A program made the position numbers and the translations under genes. Below are positions 27,838-36,324 of a stretch of 64,000 bases of DNA, one piece after another. Source of the stretch: Actinomadura spongiicola (GTDB lineage Bacteria > Actinomycetota > Actinomycetes > Streptosporangiales > Streptosporangiaceae); contig NZ_QVNQ01000002.1 in assembly GCF_003432485.1 (NCBI RefSeq), positions 846,225-910,224 of the forward strand, written 5' to 3'. The notes beneath the pieces are model-generated. The model ran no database searches. It saw only the letters and a program-made list of their open reading frames with translations, and had not been told where the DNA came from. Within the stretch, counting starts at the first letter, position 1. Every line of letters starts with the position of its first letter.

Positions 27838-29616
27838 CTAGGGGGCGCCGTGGTCCAGGACGCGGGAGATCGCCTCGCCGAGAGCGTCCGCCGGGCTCTC
27901 GGCACCGTCCGCGCTGCGCCAGGCCACGTGGTTGTCGGGGCGCACCAGCAGGGCGCCGCCGTCGGTGATCTGCCGGACGGCCGCCCAACCGCCGTCGACG
28001 TCGGCGTACTCCGCGCCGTTCCCGCCGCCGGTCCCGATCCGGACCGCGTTGATCGGCACGGAGAACTTCTCCGCCACCCGCGCGGCCGCCTCGCGCCACG
28101 CCGACCCGTCCGGGCCGGTGATCAGCGTGAACCCGGTCGTGGTTCCGGCGAGGTCTAGGGTCGACAGCCGTTCGCCGTCGCGTTCGAGCCACGCGTGCGG
28201 CAGCCGGTGCCCGGGGCGGGTCGTCGGCTCGTACACGTCGCCCAGCGGCGCGCGGGCGGGCGGCGGTCCGCCGTCGGGGACGACGGCGCCCTGCTCGTAG
28301 GCGAAGCCGATCTCCACGTCGAGCGCCTGGCACTCGCCGCGGTGGGTGGCGAAGATCTCCGCGGCCCGCGCCCGCTGCGCCGCGCCGGTCGGGGCGGGGG
28401 CGAAGTATCCGAGGAACATCAGCGTCCGGCGCTCCGGCGGGACGTGCCGGCCGAGGCCGACGGCGGCGTCGATGACGACCTGGTGGTTGGACGCGGCCGA
28501 CATCGCCCAGCCGATGTTGAACTGGCCGACGGGACGGCGCTCCGCCTCGTAGGTGTCGAGCAGGGCGTCGGGCGCGCGGTCGGTCAGCACGGCGGCGAGC
28601 TTCCACGCGAGGTTGTGCGCGTCCTGGATCCCGGTGTTCAGGCCGAGTCCGACGGCGGGCGGCTGGCGGTGCGCGGCGTCACCGGCGAGCAGGACCCGCC
28701 CGTACCGGTAGTGCTCGGCGAGCACCGCCTCCACGGTCCAGGTCGTCACCTCGCGCAGGGTCAGGTCCAGGTCGGGCAGGCCGAGGACCTGGCGGATCCT
28801 GGCGGAGACGGCGTCCTCGTCCGCCGGGTCGATGTCGCCGAGCTGGACGTGCAGGCCCCACTCCTCGCAGTTCTTCCCCCAGGTCGGACCCATTTCGAGG
28901 AGGGCGCTGGAAAGGTCGGGGCTGTACGGGTTGAGGAACCAGGTGATGAGCGAGCCCTCGTCCCACCATTCCGACAGGTCGGCGGAGAAGTACACGGTCG
29001 TGGCGTCGAACAGCGCGGGCAGGCCCTGCATCTGGACGCCGAGCGCGGGGCCGACCGTCCGGCCGCCGTCCGCCGCGATGACGTACCGCGCCTCGACCGT
29101 CGTGGTCTCCCCGGTCGCGATGTCGCGGATCTCGGCGACGACACGGTCGCCGTCGTCGGTCAGGGACGTCAGCTCGGTGCCGAACAGGATCCGGTCGGGA
29201 TTGCGCTGTTCGGCGTGCCGCCGCAGGATCGGCTCCAACCGGACCTGCGGCAGCTTGGCGGGCAGGGCGGGTCCGGCCGCCGCGTACCGGTCGCGCAGCG
29301 CGCCGCCGCCGAAGGCGTCCATCTCGTGGATCACCTTCGCGTCCAGCGCCTCCGTGCCGACGAGCGTGGTCTGCCAGCGCACCTTCCCGAATTTCTCCGG
29401 CGGCGCGGCCTGCTCGTTCACCGCCCCCTCCAGCCCGTGCTGGCGGAAGATCTCCATCGTGCGCTGGTTCAGATAGTGCGCCTTCGGCAGGTTCGACGTG
29501 TCCGCGTGCCGTTCCACGAGCAGGTGACCGATGCCGTGGTCGGACAGGAATACGGAGGCGGACAGGCCGCATCCACCGCCGCCCACGATCAGAACCGGAA
29601 CCTCGATTGTGCCCAT
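27838..29616 (-). CDS. FAD-dependent aromatic hydroxylase (PheA/TfdB family)
   Basis: 592-residue group A flavoprotein monooxygenase. FAD GxGxxG is in LIVGGGGCGLSAS, the DG motif in YVIAADGGRTVG, and the GD motif in LAGDAAHRQPPAVGLGLN, followed by GIQDAHNLAWKLA. A C-terminal thioredoxin-like domain (about residues 420-592) is typical for phenol 2-monooxygenase and polyketide hydroxylases. ATG 29616 has GAAGGA upstream. It probably hydroxylates the naphthol/naphthoquinone ring using NAD(P)H and O2. It follows the MFS exporter gene in the operon that starts at 32878. Confidence 0.92.
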   Translation of the reverse strand: MGTIEVPVLIVGGGGCGLSASVFLSDHGIGHLLVERHADTSNLPKAHYLNQRTMEIFRQHGLEGAVNEQAAPPEKFGKVRWQTTLVGTEALDAKVIHEMDAFGGGALRDRYAAAGPALPAKLPQVRLEPILRRHAEQRNPDRILFGTELTSLTDDGDRVVAEIRDIATGETTTVEARYVIAADGGRTVGPALGVQMQGLPALFDATTVYFSADLSEWWDEGSLITWFLNPYSPDLSSALLEMGPTWGKNCEEWGLHVQLGDIDPADEDAVSARIRQVLGLPDLDLTLREVTTWTVEAVLAEHYRYGRVLLAGDAAHRQPPAVGLGLNTGIQDAHNLAWKLAAVLTDRAPDALLDTYEAERRPVGQFNIGWAMSAASNHQVVIDAAVGLGRHVPPERRTLMFLGYFAPAPTGAAQRARAAEIFATHRGECQALDVEIGFAYEQGAVVPDGGPPPARAPLGDVYEPTTRPGHRLPHAWLERDGERLSTLDLAGTTTGFTLITGPDGSAWREAAARVAEKFSVPINAVRIGTGGGNGAEYADVDGGWAAVRQITDGGALLVRPDNHVAWRSADGAESPADALGEAISRVLDHGAP

Positions 29617-29672
29617 GTCCGTCCTTCCAGAAAGTGTTGTGCCAGGTGAGGAACCGCCGGTCGGGGCTCCGG

Positions 29673-31187
29673 TCATGACGGGGAGGATTCGGCTGAGGTC
29701 GTCGTGGACGCCGGGTCGCCCGGCATCTCGGCGAGGGCGTTGCGCCGTTGCGTGCTCACCCGTTCGAGGACGAGCACGGCGACGACGCCCGCGACCACGA
29801 GGGCGGCGGCGCCGACGCGGAACGCCAGCGCGTACCCGTCGGTCTGCGCGACCGCCGGGACCGTTCCGCCATGGACCCTGTCCTCGGTGTGGCGCAGCGC
29901 GACCGTGACCAGGACGGCCAGCCCGAGCGCCGCGCCGACCTGCTGCATGGCGTTCTGGACCCCGGACCCCAGCCCCGAGTCCTGCCCGGTGACCTGGTGC
30001 AACGCGCCGTTGATCAGGCCCGGGTAGCACAGCCCGCTGAAGAGCCCGAACACGATGAGTCCGGGCAGGATCGCGCCCTCGTAGGACGAGTCGACCTCGA
30101 TGAAGCTCGCCAGCAGCAGCCCCGCCGCGCTGCCGAGGAACCCGATGGTGAGCAACGGCTTCACGCCGATCCGGGGCATCAGGAAGGTGCACAGCACGAT
30201 CCCGGCGGCGATCGCGGCGCCGCGCGGCAGGTTCATCAGCCCGGTCCGCAGCGGTGAATAGTCGAGGACCTGCTGCATGTACCAGTTCAGCAGGACGACG
30301 TAGCCGATGAACACGGCCCAGATGACCAGGCTCAGGACGTTGGACGTCACCCGGGTGCGGTTGGCGAGGAACCGCAACGGGATGAGCGGGTCGGGGGAGC
30401 GGGACTCCACCACGACCATGGCCACCAGCAGCGCGACCCCGCCGAGCAGCGGCGCCAGCACCTGCCAGGAGCCCCACGGGTGCGAGGCGGCCTGCAACAG
30501 CCCGTACACGACCGCGATCAGCCCGCCGGTCGCCGTCACCGCGCCGGGCACGTCCAGGCGGGGGCTCTCGCGGGCCATCCGGCTCTCCGGCAGCACGCGC
30601 GGGATCAGGAACAGCGCGAGGACGACGACGGGAATGTTGATGTAGAAGATCCACCGCCAGTCCACGCCGGTCAGCGCGCCGGAGATCACCGAGCCGAGCG
30701 TGCCGGCGAGCCCGGCGATGCCGCCCCAGACGCCGAGCGCCTTCATCCGCTCCCGGCCGTCGGTGAACAGCAGCGGGATCATGCCGAGCGCCGCCGGGGC
30801 GGCCAGCGCCTCCCCGGTGCCCTGCGCGAACCGGCTGGCCACCAGCATCGACGACGAGGTCGAGGCCCCGCAGACCACCGAGGCCACCCCGAAGATCAGC
30901 ACGCCCGCGAGGAACAGCCTGCGGCGGCCGAACATGTCGGCGAGCCGCCCGCCGAGCAGCAGGAACCCGCCCGCCGTCAGCACATAGCCGTTGATCACCC
31001 AGGGCAGGGCCGCCTGGGAGAAGCGCAGGTCGGCCTGGATCTCGGGGAGCGCGACGACCACGACGGTCATGTCCAGGACGAGCAGGAACTGCATCCCCGC
31101 CAGCACGACCAGGGCGAGCCAGCGCCGCGGATCGGGGGCGCCGGGCGGCTCGGCGGTCACGTCACGCGGGTCCCGCTTCGTGGTCAT
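29673..31187 (-). CDS. DHA2-family (14-TMS) MFS drug exporter
   Basis: 504-residue 14-helix MFS protein. FLLVLDMTVVVVALPEIQ is TM1 with the DHA2 motif, GGRLADMFGRRRLF is motif A, and GALTGVDWRWIFYINIP is the EmrB/QacA signature around TM5-6. ATG 31187 has GGAAGG 8 nt upstream. It lies between the ligase and the hydroxylase of the meroterpenoid block, so it is the likely product exporter and self-resistance pump. Confidence 0.93.
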   Translation of the reverse strand: MTTKRDPRDVTAEPPGAPDPRRWLALVVLAGMQFLLVLDMTVVVVALPEIQADLRFSQAALPWVINGYVLTAGGFLLLGGRLADMFGRRRLFLAGVLIFGVASVVCGASTSSSMLVASRFAQGTGEALAAPAALGMIPLLFTDGRERMKALGVWGGIAGLAGTLGSVISGALTGVDWRWIFYINIPVVVLALFLIPRVLPESRMARESPRLDVPGAVTATGGLIAVVYGLLQAASHPWGSWQVLAPLLGGVALLVAMVVVESRSPDPLIPLRFLANRTRVTSNVLSLVIWAVFIGYVVLLNWYMQQVLDYSPLRTGLMNLPRGAAIAAGIVLCTFLMPRIGVKPLLTIGFLGSAAGLLLASFIEVDSSYEGAILPGLIVFGLFSGLCYPGLINGALHQVTGQDSGLGSGVQNAMQQVGAALGLAVLVTVALRHTEDRVHGGTVPAVAQTDGYALAFRVGAAALVVAGVVAVLVLERVSTQRRNALAEMPGDPASTTTSAESSPS

Positions 31188-31306
31188 GAGGCGTGCCTTC
31201 CCGGTGCCGCCGCCGGGGCGTGGTCGTCCTCACCGGGGGCCGGACGGCCGGAGCCGAACGTCCGCCGCGGCGCCGTCGTCGAGGTGGGGGACCGGTCCGC
31301 CACGGC

Positions 31307-32878
31307 TCACGTCCGCTCTTGGAGCTGGTCGCGGAGCATGCGGGACAGTTCGACGCGGCGCGTCTTCAGCGTGGCGGTCCGCGGCAGTTCCGCCATCGGG
31401 ATCTGCACCGGGTCGGCGAGCTGGGGGTACTCGGTGACGGCCGCGCGCCAGCGGTCCAGATCGAGCGGCTGGTCCTTGAAGGTGCACACGACCGGGGTCG
31501 GCTCCGACTCCGGTCCCGGCACCACGACGAGTTCGGTCAGCTCCTCAAGCCTGTTCAGCACGAGGTCCTCGATCTCCAGGTTGCTGCCGACCCCGTCGAT
31601 CGTGTCGATCTCACGGTCGAGCATGTGCAGGCAGCCGAATCTGGTCCGGTAGCCGACGTCCCCGGTGCGCCACCAGCCGTCGTGGACGTTGGCGTCGTAC
31701 CGTTCCTGCTCGCCGAAATAGCTTTTCGCGATGCCGTCCCACCTGGCCTCGATGTGCCCGGGATTCGTCTTGGACGGCCGTTTCCCGTTCTGGCTCACCA
31801 CGCGGACCTTCGCGCTTCCCGGCAGGGGGAAACCGACGCAACGTCCGTCCATCCGGCGAACGGATCCGCGGAAATAGGGGCGGCCGACCGCGGGGCCGAC
31901 CTCGCTCTGCCCGTAGATCTGGAAGTACTGCGGCACCCGCCGCCGCGACGACGCGAGCAGCCGGCGGATCGTCCGGGGATGTATCGCGTCGAACGTGCTG
32001 CTGAAGTACTTCACCGACGCGAACGGCCTCCGCGGATCGTCGGAGAGCCCCTCCCACGCCATGAACGAACTGGGCAGCGCCTCGATGAGCCCCGGCCGGT
32101 GCGCCGCGAAGAACTCCGCGACCTCGTCCGGATCGGAATCGTTCACCAGCAGCACCGGCAGGCCCTTCGCCAGGCACAGCGCCATCGCCGCGAACATCCG
32201 CGAATGGACGAAGGAGATGTGAATGGCGACCTTCTCGCGTTTCCTCATCAGAGCCAGGAGGAAAAGCTGCGGACGGAGCCGGGCGCGCATGGTCCGCGGC
32301 GTGTGCACGACGAGCTTGGGCAGCCCGGTGGTCCCGGACGTGTGCGTTATCATCGCGGGTTCGTCCAGGCCCTGGAACACCGGCCGGACCGGTGACGCCC
32401 CGTCCAGCTCGCCGAGCGACACCGCACCGGGCCGGGGGCCGTTCACGGTGATCACCCGATCCGCCAGCTCCGCCAGCGGCACGTCGGCGAGCGCGTCGAG
32501 CTTGCCGTCGTCGGTGAGCAGATGCGGCCGGTTCAGCCGCTCCAGCAGGGCCGCGATGGTCGCGGCGTCGAGCGCGTGCGACAGCAGCACCGGGATCGCC
32601 CCGGCGCGGGCCACGGCGGTGCCGAGCACCCAGACGTCGAAGTTGGCGGCCTTGTGGATCACGACGTGCTCGCCGCGCCGGACTCCGGCGGCGGCGAGCC
32701 TGCCCGCCAGATCGTCCACATGCCGGGCGAGTTCGGCGATCGTCAGGCGCCGTCCCGCCTCCGGCAGAGCGTCGAGGTCGTGATCGAGAACGAGCGGGGT
32801 CGAGCCGTTCCGCACGGCGGCCCGCTCCGGCACGACTCCCAGGTAAAGGCCGCGCTTGTGAGTCGGATTCTGGCTCAT
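31307..32878 (-). CDS. AMP-binding (ANL superfamily) acyl/aryl ligase
   Basis: 523-residue adenylate-forming enzyme. The P-loop is HTSGTTGLPKLVVH, the A5-like motif QIYGQSEVG, the A7 motif GWWRTGDVGYR, and the A10 region LPRTATLKTRRVEL contains the candidate catalytic Lys. It has an unusual Arg/Lys-rich stretch (RRMDGRCVGFPLPG) and no carrier domain. ATG 32878 has GGAGG 6 nt upstream and is the first gene of the rightmost meroterpenoid transcription unit, directly behind the four-heptad SARP array. It activates a carboxylate whose identity is not predictable. A free acid on the terpenoid or an amino acid to be linked to the amino-naphthoquinone are options. Confidence 0.88.
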   Translation of the reverse strand: MSQNPTHKRGLYLGVVPERAAVRNGSTPLVLDHDLDALPEAGRRLTIAELARHVDDLAGRLAAAGVRRGEHVVIHKAANFDVWVLGTAVARAGAIPVLLSHALDAATIAALLERLNRPHLLTDDGKLDALADVPLAELADRVITVNGPRPGAVSLGELDGASPVRPVFQGLDEPAMITHTSGTTGLPKLVVHTPRTMRARLRPQLFLLALMRKREKVAIHISFVHSRMFAAMALCLAKGLPVLLVNDSDPDEVAEFFAAHRPGLIEALPSSFMAWEGLSDDPRRPFASVKYFSSTFDAIHPRTIRRLLASSRRRVPQYFQIYGQSEVGPAVGRPYFRGSVRRMDGRCVGFPLPGSAKVRVVSQNGKRPSKTNPGHIEARWDGIAKSYFGEQERYDANVHDGWWRTGDVGYRTRFGCLHMLDREIDTIDGVGSNLEIEDLVLNRLEELTELVVVPGPESEPTPVVCTFKDQPLDLDRWRAAVTEYPQLADPVQIPMAELPRTATLKTRRVELSRMLRDQLQERT

Positions 32879-32963
32879 CAGGCCCTCCATCCGGACCAGC
32901 TTCTTCCCGGCATTCGTTGGATTGCGTGCCGTCACTTTGCGGCACCCAGCATTGGTCAGGCGG

Positions 32964-33003
32964 CTTGGGCGTGACTGGTCGGCGGCTTGGCGTCCGCTTG
33001 GCG
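32964..33003. promoter_or_regulatory. SARP-type heptad array, AMP-ligase promoter
   Basis: Four heptads at exact 11-bp steps: CTTGGGC (32964), CTGGTCG (32975), CTTGGCG (32986), CTTGGCG (32997). They lie about 90-125 bp upstream of the ligase start in the divergent gap to snapalysin. Confidence 0.72.
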
Positions 33004-33141
33004 CACAGATCTGCCAGGGTGGGGGCCATATCTATGACAGTTCGCGCCGTTGTTGCGCCGGGACGCCCCTCGTAGGCTCAGGCCGACCCGTCGCGGGTCA
33101 CCCGCAGTAGTGTCCGAAACTCACTCGGAGGAGCTCCCCGC

Positions 33142-33717
33142 ATGCTGCGTAAGTTCAGCGTCGGCGCCGTGGCCGGCGCCGCCGCGATCTCGTTGATGGC
33201 GGCACCGTCCGCCGCGGCCGCGCCGGCCCCCGCCACGGCGCCGCGCCCGGCCCTCGCGACCACCCTGTACTACGACGCCACCCAGGCCGGTGAGTTCAAG
33301 ACCGCCGTGGCCGAGGGCGTCAAGGTGTGGAACACCCACGTGAAGAACGTCCAGCTGGTCGAGGCGCCGCAGGGCCGCCGCGCCGAGATCCAGATCGTCG
33401 CCGACCCCGGCTGGCCGCGCGCCACCCTCGGCCCCGTCCGGCCCGGCGGGCGCGTCACGGTGTGGTTCGGCCGCCAGGCGGTGACCCAGGGGTACAACAC
33501 CACCCGGATCGCCTCGCACGAGCTGGGGCACAGCCTCGGTCTGCCCGACGCCAAGCCCGGCCCGTGCTCGTCGCTGATGTCGGGCTCGACGGGCGGGGTG
33601 AGCTGCGCGAACCCCAACCCGAACGCGACCGAGGCCGCGCGGGTGGAGGCCAACTACCGGGGCGTCAACACCCCGCGCAGCCCCTTCGAGGGACGCGTCC
33701 TGGTGGACGCCCCGTAG
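33142..33717 (+). CDS. Secreted snapalysin-type metalloprotease (family M7)
   Basis: 191-residue small secreted zinc protease. An N-terminal Sec signal with Arg-Lys and an Ala-rich core ends near AAAAPA. The catalytic motif HELGHSLGLPD (residues 126-136) gives two His ligands, the Glu base and the Asp ligand typical of snapalysin. Three Cys lie in the C-terminal part (GPCSSLMSG, GVSCANP), with the Met-turn Met in SLMSG. GGAGGAG precedes ATG 33142. It digests milk-type protein substrates in known members. Probably not part of either biosynthetic cluster. Confidence 0.95.
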   Translation: MLRKFSVGAVAGAAAISLMAAPSAAAAPAPATAPRPALATTLYYDATQAGEFKTAVAEGVKVWNTHVKNVQLVEAPQGRRAEIQIVADPGWPRATLGPVRPGGRVTVWFGRQAVTQGYNTTRIASHELGHSLGLPDAKPGPCSSLMSGSTGGVSCANPNPNATEAARVEANYRGVNTPRSPFEGRVLVDAP

Positions 33718-33735
33718 CCCTCGTACGACAGCACC

Positions 33736-33772
33736 ACGGTGCCCGTCCACCCACGGGGTGGACGGGCACCGT
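33736..33772 (+). terminator. Hairpin terminator after snapalysin
   Basis: Perfect 17-bp arms (ACGGTGCCCGTCCACCC and complement) with a 3-nt loop, 18 nt past the stop, followed by CCTGTTGT. Confidence 0.88.
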
Positions 33773-33842
33773 CCTGTTGTGGACGCCCTTCCACCATGCG
33801 CCCTCGGTATGGGCGCTATACCGGCGGGGGCCGGTGCGGTAG

Positions 33843-35024
33843 ATGTCGGACATGCGCGAAACCACCCAGGTCGTCATTATCGGAGCCGGTCCCGCGGGAC
33901 TGACCCTCGCCAACCTGCTCCGGCGGGCCGGGGTCGACTGCGTCGTGCTGGAGCGGCAGAGCCGGACCCACGTGGCGGAACGGCAGCGCGCGGGCGTCCT
34001 CGACCACGCCGCGGCGCGGATCTTCGAGGAGTGGGGATTCGCGGACACCCTGCTGGCGGGCGCGCCCCAGGACGGCGTCCTGGAGATCCGCGTCGACGGG
34101 GAGCCCCACCACCTGGACATGGCCGCGCTGTCGGACGGCAGGCCCGGCCGGATCATCCCGCAGCAGATCCTCGTCACCCGCCTCATCGCCGCCTTCCTCG
34201 CGGACGGCGGCGACCTGCGGTTCGACGCCGACGAGGTGGCCCTGCGCGACCTCGACCGGACCCATCCGAAGGTCACCTACCGCGGCCCGGACGGGACCGT
34301 CCACGAGATCGCGGCCACCTACGTCGCCGGCTGCGACGGATACCACGGCGTCAGCCGGGCCAGCGTGCCCGCCGGCGCCGTCACCACCTACTCCTACGAT
34401 CACGGCATCGGCTGGCTCACCGTCCTCGCCGACGCCCCGCCGCCCCGCCACCCGCTCTTCGGGATCAGCACGCACGGCTTCTCCGCGCAGTTCCCGCGCG
34501 GGCCGAAGGCCAGCCGCTACTACCTGGAATGCGCACCGGACGCGGTGCCGGACGACTGGAGCGACGAGCAGATCTGGGAACAGCTGCGGCTCCGCCTCGG
34601 CGACCCCGACCTGCCCGGCGGACCGATCACCGAGAAGTCCATCGTCGAGATGCGCAGCTTCGTCGTCGACCCGATGCGGTACGGCGATCTGTTCCTGGTC
34701 GGCGACGCCGCGCACATCATCACCCCCATGGGCGGCAAGGGCATGAACCTCGCGATCGCCGACGCGAACGTGCTCGCCCACGCGCTCCGCGCGGCCGTCC
34801 ACGACGGCGACGAGGAGCCGCTCGCCGCGTACTCCGCCACCTGCCTGGCGAAGGTGTGGAACCAGCAGGAGTTCTCCCGCTGGCTGACCGAGATGACCCA
34901 CGAGGCGGGGGACCCCGCCCTGGCCGGGCCGTTCCGCCGCCAACTGGCGCGGGCGCGCCTGGACCGGCTGTTCACCTCCCCGCACGCCGCCCGCACGTTC
35001 GCGGAGCTGGTCGCGGGCGGTTGA
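33843..35024 (+). CDS. 4-hydroxybenzoate 3-monooxygenase-like FAD hydroxylase
   Basis: 393-residue group A flavoprotein hydroxylase close to PobA. VVIIGAGPAGLTLANLL binds FAD, QSRTHVAERQRAGVLDH contains the PobA-type RAGxL motif, YVAGCDGYHGVSR is the DG motif, and LVGDAAHIITPMGGKGMNLAIAD is the GD motif. Length matches PobA (about 394). It would hydroxylate 4-hydroxybenzoate to protocatechuate, or a similar phenol. Start ATG 33843 has only a weak RBS; ATG 33852 is possible. It is monocistronic, and no beta-ketoadipate genes are adjacent. A tailoring role in either cluster cannot be excluded. Confidence 0.88.
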   Translation: MSDMRETTQVVIIGAGPAGLTLANLLRRAGVDCVVLERQSRTHVAERQRAGVLDHAAARIFEEWGFADTLLAGAPQDGVLEIRVDGEPHHLDMAALSDGRPGRIIPQQILVTRLIAAFLADGGDLRFDADEVALRDLDRTHPKVTYRGPDGTVHEIAATYVAGCDGYHGVSRASVPAGAVTTYSYDHGIGWLTVLADAPPPRHPLFGISTHGFSAQFPRGPKASRYYLECAPDAVPDDWSDEQIWEQLRLRLGDPDLPGGPITEKSIVEMRSFVVDPMRYGDLFLVGDAAHIITPMGGKGMNLAIADANVLAHALRAAVHDGDEEPLAAYSATCLAKVWNQQEFSRWLTEMTHEAGDPALAGPFRRQLARARLDRLFTSPHAARTFAELVAGG

Positions 35025-35204
35025 CCGGTCCCTTCGGTGGATCATGCCTAGGAAACGCCGGGTCCGCCGGAGAATGCTGACGAACATTTCGCGGCCGAGG
35101 CCGTGGTTCGGGTGCTGGCCTGCGGGGGCATGTCCCGTGCCAATTCGGCGCGTGCGGCGGAGCCTTGCCCGCCAAGAGACGGAAGGTTAACGTTCAACTA
35201 CGAA

Positions 35205-35222
35205 AATAGGAACATTCCTATT
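35205..35222. promoter_or_regulatory. Inverted repeat upstream of the LPMO gene
   Basis: Perfect inverted repeat AATAGGAA-CA-TTCCTATT (8-bp arms, 2-bp spacer), about 90 bp before the LPMO start, in an AT-rich island (35185-35225) of otherwise GC-rich DNA. It looks like an operator. It does not match the DasR consensus I know. Confidence 0.55.
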
Positions 35223-35312
35223 GATGGAGCTCCCATGCCCCGCTCCCCTCCATCATCCGGCCTTAAGGTCCCTTCCGAAGAAAATGACCACCCCGAAGCA
35301 AGGACCCCCCGC

Positions 35313-35816
35313 ATGAAATCTTCAAGGCGCAAGCTCGCCGCGGTCGCGGCGGGCGTGGGCATCGCACCCCTCGTCACCGTCGTGCTGCCCGCCACCTCGG
35401 CCTTCGCCCACGGCTACGTCTCCTCGCCGCCGAGCCGGCAGGCTCAATGCGCGCAGCGCGTCGTCCAGTGCGGACAGATCCAGTGGGAGCCGCAAAGCGT
35501 CGAAGGGCCGAAAGGCCTGAAAAGCTGTAGTGGCGGAAACGGCCGCTTCTCCGATCTCGACGACGACAGCAAGGCGTGGCGGGCCACCTCGGTCGGCCAA
35601 TCGGTGACGTTCAACTGGACGTTCACCGCCAGGCACAGCACCCGCAATTACGAGTACTTCCTCAACGGGAAGAGCCTCGGCGTGTTCAAGGGCCAGTCCT
35701 CGTCCCACACGGTGAACCTCGGTGGAGTGACCGGTCGGCAGAAGGTGCTGGCCGTCTGGAACATCGCCGACACCGGCAACGCCTTCTACGCCTGCGTGGA
35801 CCTTCAGGTTCAGTGA
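35313..35816 (+). CDS. Small secreted AA10 lytic polysaccharide monooxygenase
   Basis: 167-residue precursor. The signal peptide (KSSRRKLAAVAAG..., ending TSAFA) is followed by mature His1 in HGYVSSPPSR. The second histidine-brace ligand is probably in FTARHSTRNYEYFLNG. Cys pairs (QAQCAQRVVQCGQ, KSCSGGN, FYACVDL) are typical of small actinomycete AA10 enzymes of about 130 mature residues without a binding module. It oxidatively cleaves chitin or cellulose with copper. ATG 35313 is preceded by AGGA and gives the proper signal; an in-frame ATG 78 nt upstream would add a non-signal tail. Its stop overlaps the LodB-like remnant by 7 nt. Confidence 0.93.
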   Translation: MKSSRRKLAAVAAGVGIAPLVTVVLPATSAFAHGYVSSPPSRQAQCAQRVVQCGQIQWEPQSVEGPKGLKSCSGGNGRFSDLDDDSKAWRATSVGQSVTFNWTFTARHSTRNYEYFLNGKSLGVFKGQSSSHTVNLGGVTGRQKVLAVWNIADTGNAFYACVDLQVQ

Positions 35817-36324
35817 TCGACGCGTCCTGACGCAGGACGGTCGACACCCGAGCGGACAGCGGGCCGGCGCCGCTTCTCCCAGAACGGTTCGTGGCCACCG
35901 GTGAGCATCACGAAGTGACCGCGCTGATCCAGATGCTCGTCGACGATGGCCCGGACGCACCGCGCGTACTGGTGCGCCGGCCCGGTGTCCCCGTCCAGCA
36001 GGCCGAGCACGGCGGCGGCCGCGGGCCCGGCCAGCCGGAGCGCGTCGCGCACACCGGACGACGACAGCGGATCGACCGCGACCGCCGCGCCGCCCACCGC
36101 GACGAGCCGCGCCGACCACGGCGGGCTCGCGTACCCGACCGTCGCGCCCCGGTAGTCGGCCGTCGCGGGAAGGGCCCGCCGCCCGAGACGCCGGGCGGTG
36201 TGCTCCGGTGGTTCCCGGTGGTCGTCTGTTCCGGGCAGGTCACCGACCCTCATGACGGTCACCGGTCGCCCGCCGGACCGCCGCCGACCACCACGACATC
36301 GGGCGTCCGCGGCGGTGCCGTCAA
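35810..36324 (-). pseudogene. LodB-like flavoprotein remnant
   Basis: Two broken pieces of a LodB-type FAD protein (the partner that matures the LodA quinone cofactor). The first is a TTG-initiated N-terminus overlapping the LodA stop (TAPPRTPDVVVVGGGPAG), which stops after 21 codons at 36259. The second, in another frame, is a C-terminal piece, VAVGGAAVAVDPLSSSGVRDALRL through GHEPFWEKRR. About 200 residues that normally lie between the GxGxxG motif and the C-terminal third are missing. It cannot encode a working enzyme. Confidence 0.72.

Noticed and set aside
33843..35024. PobA-like hydroxylase as a meroterpenoid or PKS tailoring gene
   Set aside because: It lies outside both operon sets, between snapalysin and LPMO, and has neither repeat type in its upstream region. 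No positive evidence for cluster membership.
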